A stretch of DNA of 7,958 nucleotides from JBOHBN01 sp050698355. Its GTDB lineage: Bacteria > Actinomycetota > Actinomycetes > Streptosporangiales > WHST01. The stretch covers positions 1 to 7,958 of the forward strand of contig JBOHBN010000230.1 in NCBI GenBank assembly GCA_050698355.1. The letters run 5' to 3'. Positions 1-5,898 of this stretch are shown here, piece after piece. The notes beneath the pieces were generated by a model. That model was not told where the DNA came from. It did no database searches and saw nothing but the letters and a program-made list of their open reading frames with translations. How positions within the stretch are numbered: position 1 is the stretch's first letter; each line of letters begins with the position of its first letter. The position numbers and the translations under genes are program-made.

Positions 1-68
1 CGCACCACGGATGATGACACGCGAATTGCGCCGTCAATCACAGAGGGTGAATCATTGCAGGTCAGACC

Positions 69-145
<77 letters not shown>

Positions 146-165
146 TGGGGCCTACGGCCACCGAG

Positions 166-202
166 GGGCACGCTACCGAAAGGGGCGCTCGGTGCCGTGC
201 CC
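166..202 (-). other. stem-loop between the two tRNA genes
   Basis: GGGCACG (166-172) pairs with CGTGCCC (196-202), and inside it ACCGA (175-179) pairs with TCGGT (189-193), leaving a 9-nt loop and a small 2x2 internal loop. It lies in the 101-nt spacer between tRNA-Asn and tRNA-CAT, both read on the minus strand. No T-rich tract follows it on either strand, so a classical intrinsic terminator is not supported. It could be a processing or stabilising structure in a two-tRNA precursor, or a T-less terminator of the type proposed in actinomycetes. Apart from this hairpin the spacer holds nothing recognisable. Confidence 0.5.
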
Positions 203-246
203 GGCGTCCGCCAGAAGGCGCCACCTCGGCGGCGAAGGGAAGATTG

Positions 247-319
<73 letters not shown>

Positions 320-325
320 CCGCGC

Positions 326-355
326 AGGGGACACCCTCGTTTGCATGTGTCCCCT
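326..355. repeat. 9-bp inverted repeat upstream of tRNA-Asn
   Basis: AGGGGACAC (326-334) is perfectly complementary to GTGTCCCCT (347-355) across a 12-nt loop. It lies 6 bp upstream of the mature 5' end of tRNA-Asn, so on the minus strand it could form a hairpin in the tRNA leader if transcription begins beyond base 355. On the plus strand its loop contains TTGCAT (341-346), the candidate -35 of the gene at 418. It may therefore be an operator, a leader hairpin, or a structure separating divergent transcription units. The sequence alone does not decide between these. Confidence 0.6.
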
Positions 356-368
356 CAGGGCATAGGTT
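341..368 (+). promoter_or_regulatory. candidate promoter for the YtxH-like gene
   Basis: TTGCAT (341-346) and TAGGTT (363-368) are separated by 16 bp. The -10 fits the TANNNT pattern used by actinobacterial primary-type sigma factors; the -35 keeps only the TTG of TTGACA. A transcript beginning near base 375 would have a leader of about 40 nt containing the GAGGAGGG ribosome binding site at 405-412. The right arm of the 326-355 inverted repeat lies inside the spacer. This is a prediction from pattern and position only. Confidence 0.4.
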
Positions 369-417
369 AGCGCACCGGGGGCAAGGTGCCCTCGACGACC
401 CATCGAGGAGGGCCAGG

Positions 418-696
418 ATGCGTTACAAGGTGACGTTCGCCGTAGGGATCGCCGTCGGGTACGTGCTCGGTGCCCGCGCCGGGCGGGAGCGTTACGAGCA
501 GATTGTACGGATGGGTCAGTCCTTCGTGGAGAACCCATCGGTCCAGGAGACCGCTGGACTCGTCGGGGCGAAGGCAACCGACCTGATGGGGCAGACCAAG
601 CGCAGGGTGACGGACAAGGTCGGCGAGAAACTGCCGTTCGTGCACTCCGGCGAGAGCGACGCGTATAGCCCGCAGAACGGTAGGAAGCGCCCGTAG
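418..696 (+). CDS. small YtxH-like membrane-anchored protein
   Basis: This 92-aa protein has a glycine-rich hydrophobic segment at about residues 5-20 (VTFAVGIAVGYVLGA) with spaced glycines, directly followed by a basic patch (RAGRERYEQI). Such an arrangement is typical of YtxH-type proteins and of a small family common in actinomycetes whose members often begin MRY. Residues 25-75 look like a charged amphipathic helix and the tail is hydrophilic. The likely form is a single N-terminal membrane helix with a cytoplasmic helical part; no enzymatic motif is present and the function is unknown. The start is well supported: ATG preceded by GAGGAGGG with a 5-nt gap, the strongest ribosome binding site in the window. 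It is the only plus-strand protein gene here and converges on the M1 peptidase gene, with just 4 bp between the two stop codons. Confidence 0.8.
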   Translation: MRYKVTFAVGIAVGYVLGARAGRERYEQIVRMGQSFVENPSVQETAGLVGAKATDLMGQTKRRVTDKVGEKLPFVHSGESDAYSPQNGRKRP

Positions 697-703
697 CCGG
701 CTA
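694..703. repeat. 10-bp palindrome joining two convergent stop codons
   Basis: TAGCCGGCTA is a perfect palindrome made of the TAG stop of the plus-strand YtxH-like gene (694-696), CCGG, and the TAG stop of the minus-strand M1 peptidase gene (701-703). With no spacer between the genes, any terminator for either one must lie inside the other's coding sequence. The palindrome lacks a loop and a T tract, so it is not called a terminator. Confidence 0.6.
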
Positions 704-2140
704 GCCGATCGCACCGTACTGCCGGAGCACCTCGACGGCGTGCGGTAGCCGCTTGACCGCCGCACGAAAGTCCCGCGGCCGGGCGATGTCGTGCGCGTTC
801 GCCCGGATGTACGCGCGGACAGCGGCATCCCACCGCTTCGCACCGGCGCGGCGGCGTGCCTCGAAGAGCATGGTCGCGCCCTGATCGTAGACGCCGACGC
901 CGTACAGCTTCGGCCGCTTTGCCCAGTACGCCATCGGTGCGCCGACGTGGTCACGCGCGAACTCCGGTACGGGTTGCGGCGTCCGGTAGCCCTTGGCCCA
1001 CCCGTCGGCCAGCCCCTGCGCGTACTGGGCGAACGACTCGTCGAGCCACGGATCGCGGGCCTGATCGTTCCCGACGAGCCCGTAGAACCACATGTGCGCG
1101 AGCTCGTGCCCGACCAGGCCGCCCTGGGCGACCGCCTGCGGCGAGCTGTCGCCGTAGAAGATCGCGCCGGGGAACTCGATGCCGGTCGTGTGCGGGATGA
1201 TCGTCACCCACAGGTTCCGGTACGGGAACCGCCCGAAGTGCCTCTGCAGCCGCGGGATCTCATGCGCGATCTTGTCGAGCCAGCCGTCCGCACCGGTGCT
1301 CGCGGCGTGCTCGTCGATGCCGAGGTGCACCCGCACGCCAGCGACGGTGCGCGTCCGCGTGCTGTAGTCCCCCACGCTCACGGCCACGTTGCGGACCGCG
1401 TCCGCCGCGAACCGGTGCCGGCGCGTTCCCGGCCGCGGCCCCTTGGACACACCGACCGCGGTGCCGGTGCCGAGCACAGCGTCGCCGCTGGGCGCCACCA
1501 CACTGAGCTTCAGCCGGAACGCCTCGCTGCCCTGCATCTCGCCGAACACGTCGCTCGCCGGCTCGGTCATCCAGCCGTACCCGTGCTCCCATGCGAGCAC
1601 AGGAAACGCCGACGCGAACCACATCTCGCCCTTGCCGTTGGTACGGACGCGTTCGCTGCCTCCGTGCGCCATCCGAACGGTGAACGACAGCCGGGTGGTG
1701 ACCGCGTCGCCCGCCGACACGCACCGGCGCAGCGGTACGAGGATCATGGTGCCCGGAGCATCAGCGGGGGCACCCTTCCGCTTGGGGCGGGGGCGAACCT
1801 TGTGGCCGTCGACCGTCACCCGCCGCACCCGCAGGGAGCCGCCGTAGCGGGCGATGCTGGGCTTGTTCGGCCACGCGCGGAACCGCAGCGGTCCGCACAC
1901 CCGCGTGTCAGGGGTGAACCGCACCTTCTCCACACCACGCACCGACCGGTGATCGCGGGCCACGTCGTACGACAACCGCACCACCGGCCGGTCGGACCAG
2001 GGCTCGTGGGCAGCAGGCGTCGACCCGCGGTCTCGTGGCGAGGTCCGCGAATCACCGGGGGTGCACCCGGCCAGCGCCGTCGCGACCGCCACGAGCACCA
2101 GCGCGACGATCGCCCCGCTCCCCCGCACCCGACCGTTCAC
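701..2140 (-). CDS. M1-family zinc metallopeptidase, predicted lipoprotein
   Basis: A 479-aa predicted secreted aminopeptidase-type enzyme. The N-terminus has a basic start, a hydrophobic stretch and a lipobox LAGC with Cys26, so after export it should be lipid-anchored on the outer face of the membrane. The zinc site is complete: HELAH (residues 345-349), 18 residues, then Glu368 in WLDESF. GIEFPG (320-325) stands where the GAMEN-type substrate motif is expected, and Tyr418 in YDQG is the likely transition-state tyrosine. Residues about 50-260 form the beta-rich N-terminal domain of M1 enzymes. The protein ends soon after the catalytic domain, so the large C-terminal helical domain of PepN-like enzymes (about 850 aa) is absent. 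The start is GTG, 3 nt after the stop of the upstream gene, without a strong ribosome binding site, suggesting translational coupling. The natural substrate cannot be told from sequence; scavenging of extracellular peptides is the usual inference. Confidence 0.9.
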   Translation of the reverse strand: MNGRVRGSGAIVALVLVAVATALAGCTPGDSRTSPRDRGSTPAAHEPWSDRPVVRLSYDVARDHRSVRGVEKVRFTPDTRVCGPLRFRAWPNKPSIARYGGSLRVRRVTVDGHKVRPRPKRKGAPADAPGTMILVPLRRCVSAGDAVTTRLSFTVRMAHGGSERVRTNGKGEMWFASAFPVLAWEHGYGWMTEPASDVFGEMQGSEAFRLKLSVVAPSGDAVLGTGTAVGVSKGPRPGTRRHRFAADAVRNVAVSVGDYSTRTRTVAGVRVHLGIDEHAASTGADGWLDKIAHEIPRLQRHFGRFPYRNLWVTIIPHTTGIEFPGAIFYGDSSPQAVAQGGLVGHELAHMWFYGLVGNDQARDPWLDESFAQYAQGLADGWAKGYRTPQPVPEFARDHVGAPMAYWAKRPKLYGVGVYDQGATMLFEARRRAGAKRWDAAVRAYIRANAHDIARPRDFRAAVKRLPHAVEVLRQYGAIG

Positions 2141-2143
2141 GGC

Positions 2144-2629
2144 TCACGCACCGGTCTGGTCACGGATGGTGGCGAGCACGTCCTCGGCCGCCCTGCGCAC
2201 GTTCGGGTCGGCCGGGTCCAAGCCACGATCGAACACCAGCGACCAGCTCAGCTCCTCGGCGTCGGGGCGCCTACGGGCGACGATGCGCACCCCACGCTGC
2301 CCGTCGAGCCATACCCGCTCGTTCACCACGATGCTCGCCGTCACCCGCTCCTGCACCACCTCGGGCAGCAGGCCCGGCTGGTCGACGGCGTACGTGCGGG
2401 CGCGCCGCTCGCCGAGTACGCGCAGGTGCAGCTCGGACTCCGACCACTCGGCCTGCTCGACGCGCTCCCAGCCGATGCGCTCGTAGCCCTCGCCTGCGGG
2501 GACGTGCAGGGCCTGGTCGGTGGCGACGAGGTGACCGCTACCGCTGGACACGGCCGAGAGCATGCGCTCGCGGCGGTGCAGCGCCAGCTTGTCTCGGACC
2601 TCGGTTGGGAGCCGACCGCGACCTAACAC
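2144..2629 (-). CDS. 161-aa protein of unknown function
   Basis: I do not recognise a named family. The protein is soluble, with no signal peptide or membrane segment, and is rich in predicted beta strands in the middle. The stretch around residues 33-72 (HLVATDQALHVP, then a GWERVEQAEW segment and SELHLRVLG) resembles PH-like or GRAM-like folds, in which short strands alternate with tryptophans, but that is only an impression. The GTG start at 2629 gives an N-terminus (LPTEVRDKLAL) that fits a helical lead-in, and a GAGG lies close upstream at an unusually short distance. The second codon is TTA, a rare leucine codon in such GC-rich genomes. The next ATG (codon 23) is a less likely start because it would remove this helix. 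The gene starts 45 nt after the sigma-factor stop and ends 3 nt before the M1 lipoprotein gene, so it is probably cotranscribed with the latter. Confidence 0.75.
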   Translation of the reverse strand: MLGRGRLPTEVRDKLALHRRERMLSAVSSGSGHLVATDQALHVPAGEGYERIGWERVEQAEWSESELHLRVLGERRARTYAVDQPGLLPEVVQERVTASIVVNERVWLDGQRGVRIVARRRPDAEELSWSLVFDRGLDPADPNVRRAAEDVLATIRDQTGA

Positions 2630-2674
2630 GCCTCACATTCTCCCCGAGACGCCGCTCAGCCCTGCGTGGGACGG

Positions 2675-3838
2675 TCAGGTGAGGTAGTCGCGCAGCTGGT
2701 CGGCGCGGCTGGGGTGGCGCAGCTTGGCCAGCGACTTGGCCTCGATCTGGCGGATCCGCTCCCGGGTCACGCCGAACGCCCGGCCGACCTCCTCGAGGGT
2801 GTGCATGTGCCCGTTGGTCAGCCCGTACCGCATCCGCACCACGCCCGCCTCGCGCCAGCTGAGCCCTTGCAGCATCCGGTCGACCTGGTCCTGCATGAGC
2901 AGGAACGACGCCGCCTCGAGCGGTACGACGGCGTCGGTGTCCTCGATGAAGTCACCGAGCGAGCTGCCGTCCTCCTCCCCGATCGGCAGGTGCAGGGACA
3001 GCGGGTCCTGCGCAAGCTTGCGCAGCTCGAGCACGCGTTGGACGGTCAGCTCCATCCGGGCGGCCAGCTCCGCGGGCGTGGGATCGCGGCCGAGCTGCTG
3101 GACGAGCTGGCGCTGCACCCGCATCAGCTTGTTGATCACCTCGACCATGTGCACGGGGATCCGGATCGTACGGGCCTGGTCGGCGATCGCGCGGGTGATC
3201 GCCTGCCTGATCCACCAGGTCGCATACGTCGAGAACTTGTAGCCCCGCGCGTAGTCGAACTTCTCCACCGCGCGCACCAGCCCCAGGTTGCCCTCCTGGA
3301 TCAGATCGAGGAAGGACAGGCCGCGACCCAGGTAGCGCTTGGCGATCGATACGACCAGGCGGAGGTTCGCCTCGAGCAGGTGGTTGCGCGCGGCGCGTCC
3401 GTCGTCGGACAACCACGCGTAATCCGCGCGCAGAGCGGGGTCGAGCCCGGCAGCAGCCAGCTTCTGCTCGGCGAACAGACCGACCTCGATGCGCTTGGCG
3501 AGGTCGACCTCCTGCTCGGCGGTGAGCAACCGTACCCTGCCGATCTCGCGCAGGTACGTGCGGGTCGAATCGGCGCTCCGGACCGCCCGCTCCGCGCGCG
3601 CATCGTCTGCCGACAGCTCGTCGTCGAGGTCGTCGACCACGTCGATCGGGGCAGGTGACTCCTCGTCGTCGGCGAGGTCGCTGGCGGCCTCGGCCAGCTC
3701 CTCCGGGGTGGGGTCGGCCTCGACGGCATCGCCCGTGACCAGCGCGTGGGCCGGCTCCGGCGCAGGGGCGAGGAGCCCCGCGCGACCGTCCACCCGCGGT
3801 CTGGCGGTATCGAAGTGGGGAACCGCGGCCTGGCTCAC
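2675..3838 (-). CDS. RNA polymerase sigma-70 factor, RpoD/HrdA/SigB-like
   Basis: A 387-aa sigma factor that directs core RNA polymerase to promoters. Region 1.2 is at residues 90-120 (DSTRTYLREIGRV, LLTAEQEVDLAKRIE). Region 2 is at 150-221, with NLRLVVSIAKRY, DLIQEGNLGLVRAV and the melting/-10 recognition segment YKFSTYATWWIRQAI. Region 3 spans about 225-305 (IRIPVHMVEVINKL), and region 4 is at 318-387 with the helix-turn-helix TLEEVGRAFGVTRERIRQIE for -35 binding. Regions 2.4 and 4.2 are very close to primary sigma factors, so it should read SigA-type promoters. The N-terminus is only about 90 residues, strongly acidic at 48-82, and much shorter than that of actinobacterial SigA/HrdB (around 500 aa total). 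I therefore favour a non-essential group 2 factor, but a short primary sigma cannot be excluded. The start is GTG without a strong ribosome binding site, 75 nt after dnaG. Confidence 0.93.
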   Translation of the reverse strand: MSQAAVPHFDTARPRVDGRAGLLAPAPEPAHALVTGDAVEADPTPEELAEAASDLADDEESPAPIDVVDDLDDELSADDARAERAVRSADSTRTYLREIGRVRLLTAEQEVDLAKRIEVGLFAEQKLAAAGLDPALRADYAWLSDDGRAARNHLLEANLRLVVSIAKRYLGRGLSFLDLIQEGNLGLVRAVEKFDYARGYKFSTYATWWIRQAITRAIADQARTIRIPVHMVEVINKLMRVQRQLVQQLGRDPTPAELAARMELTVQRVLELRKLAQDPLSLHLPIGEEDGSSLGDFIEDTDAVVPLEAASFLLMQDQVDRMLQGLSWREAGVVRMRYGLTNGHMHTLEEVGRAFGVTRERIRQIEAKSLAKLRHPSRADQLRDYLT

Positions 3839-3889
3839 GCGATCCAGTGTGACAACACTTCGCCGATGTCGCGGGTGATTAAGGGTTAG

Positions 3890-3901
3890 GTCTCACGAGA
3901 C
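3890..3901. promoter_or_regulatory. 12-bp palindrome upstream of the sigma gene
   Basis: GTCTC-AC-GAGAC is an inverted repeat with 5-bp arms and a 2-bp centre, in the 75-bp gap between dnaG and the sigma gene, about 52 bp before the sigma GTG. The short centre suits a dimeric protein site better than an RNA hairpin. I found no convincing -10/-35 pair nearby; CACACT lies 7 nt upstream of the GTG start but lacks the leading T of TANNNT. A palindrome this size can arise by chance. Confidence 0.25.
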
Positions 3902-3913
3902 GTACGGTCAGCG

Positions 3914-5803
3914 TCACAGTCCGCTCAGCGACTCGCGCAACGTGGCCCGGCGGCGTTCGAGGCCGACGAGCTGGCCGAACATCTTGTTGTAGTCCTCCGG
4001 CTGCTCCAGCGGGTTCAGCCGCTGCAGCTTGCCTTTCATCTCCGCGACGTGCCGGGTGACGGCGAGCTCCTCCAAGCGGGTCAGGACCTCGCGCACGTAC
4101 CGGTCGTCGGGTTCGTCCCGGCCGGTCTCCAGCGGCTCGACAGCGAGCTGGGCGATCAACACCTGGACCCGCTCGTCGGCCGCCTTGTCGGTCAGCTGGC
4201 GCACCCACTCCGCGCCTCCCTGCGTGCTCGCGGCACCGCCCACCGCCGCGATCGCGTCACGCACCGCGGCGTACGCCGGGTGGGTGAACACCTCGGCGGG
4301 CAGGTCGTCGAACATCGGACCGATGAGCGCGGGGCGCTGTACGGCCAGCTTGAGACCCTGCCGCTGGACGTGCAGCCGCGGGTCGCGCGGATCGGGCAGC
4401 GCCTGGCGCCGCGGCCGTTCGGCACGCCCCGCCGGATCCTCGTCCGCCCGCTTCTTGGCGTTGCCCCGGGCGCGTGCGGCGGCCTCGGTCACGCGGCGCA
4501 ACACGAACCGCTCGTCCAGCAGCCCCAGCCACCTGTCCAGGTTGACCGCATACCGCTGCCGCAGCCCGGTGTCGCGGATGTGGGCGACTATCGGCGCCGC
4601 CTCGTCGAGGGCGTGCAACCTGCCCTCTTCGGTCCCCAAGTCGTAACGGTCGACGACGCTGCGCACCGCGAACTCGAACAGCGGCACCCGCCGTGCGACC
4701 AGGTCGCGCACGGCGCCGTCGCCCTGCCGCAACCGCAGGTCGCACGGGTCGAGACCCTCGCGCTGCACCGCCACGAACGTCTGCGTGACGAACTCCTGGT
4801 CGAGCTCGAAGGCCCGCAGCGCGGCCTTCTTGCCGGCCTCGTCACCGTCGAAGGTGAAGATCACCTCCCCGCGGTACGCGTCAGAGTCCATCAGCAGACG
4901 CCGCAGCACCTTGATGTGGTCTCCGCCGAACGACGTGCCGCAGGTGGCCACGGCGGTCGGCACGCCGGCCAGGTGGCAGGCCATCACATCGGTGTAGCCC
5001 TCCACGAGCACGGCACGCTGCTCGCGGGCGATGTCACGCTTGGCGAGGTCGACCCCGTACAGCAGGTGCGACTTCTTGTAGATGGGGGTCTCCGGCGTGT
5101 TGAGGTACTTGGCCTCGATCCGGTCGTCGTCGTGGATCCGTCGGGCGCCGAACCCGACGACGTCGCCTGCGAGGTCGCGGATCGGCCACAGCAGGCGCCC
5201 GACGAACCGGTCGATCAGCCCGCGCTGGCCCTGCCTGCCGAGGCCACCGGTGACGAGCTCCTCGTCGGTGAACCCGCGCCCGCGCAGGTGTCGGACCAGG
5301 GCGTCCCAGGACCTGGGGGCATACCCCACGCCGAACCGCTCCGCGACCTCCCTGTCGAACCCGCGCTCCTGCAGGAACGTCCTGGCCGGTGCCGCTTCCG
5401 CCCCGCCCAGCTGGTCGGCGTAGAAATCCGCCGCCGCGACGTGGGCCTCCACCAGCCGCGTGCGGCGCCCGTGCTCACGGTTCGGCGCGGCACTGCCCTG
5501 CTCGTAGCGCAGCTCGACGCCCGCGCGCCTCGCCAGCCGCTCGATCGCCTCGGCGAACTCGAGGTGCTCGATCTTGCGGACGAACGAGATGACGTCGCCG
5601 CCCTCCTGGCAGCCGAAGCAGAAGTACACCCCGCGTGCAGGGCTGACGTGGAACGACGGCGTCTTCTCGTCGTGGAACGGGCAGAGGCCCTTCAGCGAAC
5701 CGCCGCCCGCGCCCCGCAACGCGACGTGGTCGCGCACGATGTCGGCGATCGGCGAGTGCTCGCGTACGACGGCAATGTCCGCATCCCGTATCCGACCAGC
5801 CAC
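3914..5803 (-). CDS. dnaG: DNA primase DnaG
   Basis: DnaG makes the RNA primers for lagging-strand synthesis at the replication fork and binds the replicative helicase through its C-terminus. With the start chosen here it has 629 aa, a normal length. The N-terminal CHC2 zinc ribbon is complete: CPFH (Cys41, His44) and CFGC (Cys62, Cys65). The polymerase domain has GFGARR and KYLNTPETPIYKK, and the TOPRIM fold has VEGYTD (Glu268, Asp272) and the metal-binding FDGDEAG (Asp319, Asp321). After a basic, proline-rich linker (about 440-480) comes the helical helicase-binding domain. I chose GTG at 5803 because the protein then starts VAGRIRDADIAVVRE, matching actinobacterial DnaG (usually MAGRIR); an in-frame GTG at 5821 would add six residues. 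No ribosome binding site is seen for either. TACACT ends 7 nt upstream of the chosen start, suggesting a leaderless message. It lies downstream of dgt and upstream of the sigma gene. Confidence 0.96.
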   Translation of the reverse strand: MAGRIRDADIAVVREHSPIADIVRDHVALRGAGGGSLKGLCPFHDEKTPSFHVSPARGVYFCFGCQEGGDVISFVRKIEHLEFAEAIERLARRAGVELRYEQGSAAPNREHGRRTRLVEAHVAAADFYADQLGGAEAAPARTFLQERGFDREVAERFGVGYAPRSWDALVRHLRGRGFTDEELVTGGLGRQGQRGLIDRFVGRLLWPIRDLAGDVVGFGARRIHDDDRIEAKYLNTPETPIYKKSHLLYGVDLAKRDIAREQRAVLVEGYTDVMACHLAGVPTAVATCGTSFGGDHIKVLRRLLMDSDAYRGEVIFTFDGDEAGKKAALRAFELDQEFVTQTFVAVQREGLDPCDLRLRQGDGAVRDLVARRVPLFEFAVRSVVDRYDLGTEEGRLHALDEAAPIVAHIRDTGLRQRYAVNLDRWLGLLDERFVLRRVTEAAARARGNAKKRADEDPAGRAERPRRQALPDPRDPRLHVQRQGLKLAVQRPALIGPMFDDLPAEVFTHPAYAAVRDAIAAVGGAASTQGGAEWVRQLTDKAADERVQVLIAQLAVEPLETGRDEPDDRYVREVLTRLEELAVTRHVAEMKGKLQRLNPLEQPEDYNKMFGQLVGLERRRATLRESLSGL

Positions 5804-5810
5804 GCCCGCG

Positions 5811-5816
5811 AGTGTA
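5811..5816 (-). promoter_or_regulatory. candidate -10 element of dnaG (TACACT)
   Basis: On the minus strand TACACT matches TANNNT and ends 7 nt before the GTG at 5803. Transcription would then start at or next to the first base of the start codon, a leaderless arrangement that is common in actinomycetes. No good -35 is present 16-18 bp upstream, where the sequence is a GGC-rich run. The absence of a ribosome binding site before the GTG agrees with this reading. Confidence 0.4.
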
Positions 5817-5848
5817 CGCACCGCCGCCGACGCCGCCGTGGCCGCTGG

Positions 5849-5893
5849 GTTGTCAGAACCTCAGGGGCTACAGCACAGTGAGGTTCTGACAAC
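5849..5893 (-). terminator. perfect 15-bp inverted repeat after dgt (terminator-like)
   Basis: GTTGTCAGAACCTCA (5849-5863) and TGAGGTTCTGACAAC (5879-5893) are exact reverse complements around a 15-nt loop. On the minus strand the hairpin begins 5 nt after the dgt TGA and ends 45 nt before the dnaG GTG. Its position suggests that it terminates or attenuates dgt transcription and separates it from dnaG. There is no T tract on either side, so it is not a classical intrinsic terminator, although T-less hairpins have been proposed as terminators in actinomycetes. The arms are less GC-rich (7 of 15) than the surroundings, which raises the possibility of an inserted small repeat element. Confidence 0.65.
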
Positions 5894-5898
5894 GTCGC

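Noticed and set aside
1..68. Left edge region, including the small palindrome GGTCAGACC at 60-68
   Set aside because: The 9-bp odd palindrome directly after the encoded CCA is too short to call a terminator or attachment site. No gene or other element is visible.
359..384. Possible minus-strand promoter for tRNA-Asn (TTGCCC with TAACCT or TATGCC)
   Set aside because: The spacings are 9 and 14 bp, too short for a sigma-70 promoter, so no call was made.
791..2626. 611-codon plus-strand open frame across the M1 peptidase and the 161-aa gene
   Set aside because: It is antisense to two genes with clear protein features, its translation is Arg/Pro/His-rich without motifs, and such open frames are normal opposite GC-rich coding sequence.
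2630..2674. Terminator between the sigma gene and the 161-aa gene
   Set aside because: Only 3-bp pairings (CCC with GGG) are found and there is no T tract, so nothing supports a terminator.
2666..3658. 330-codon plus-strand open frame opposite the sigma gene
   Set aside because: Antisense shadow of a well-conserved sigma factor, with no domain or credible ribosome binding site.
4049..5881. 610-codon plus-strand open frame opposite dnaG
   Set aside because: It is a mirror of the dnaG codon bias, with no recognisable motif, and it crosses the inverted repeat region. DnaG itself is certain.
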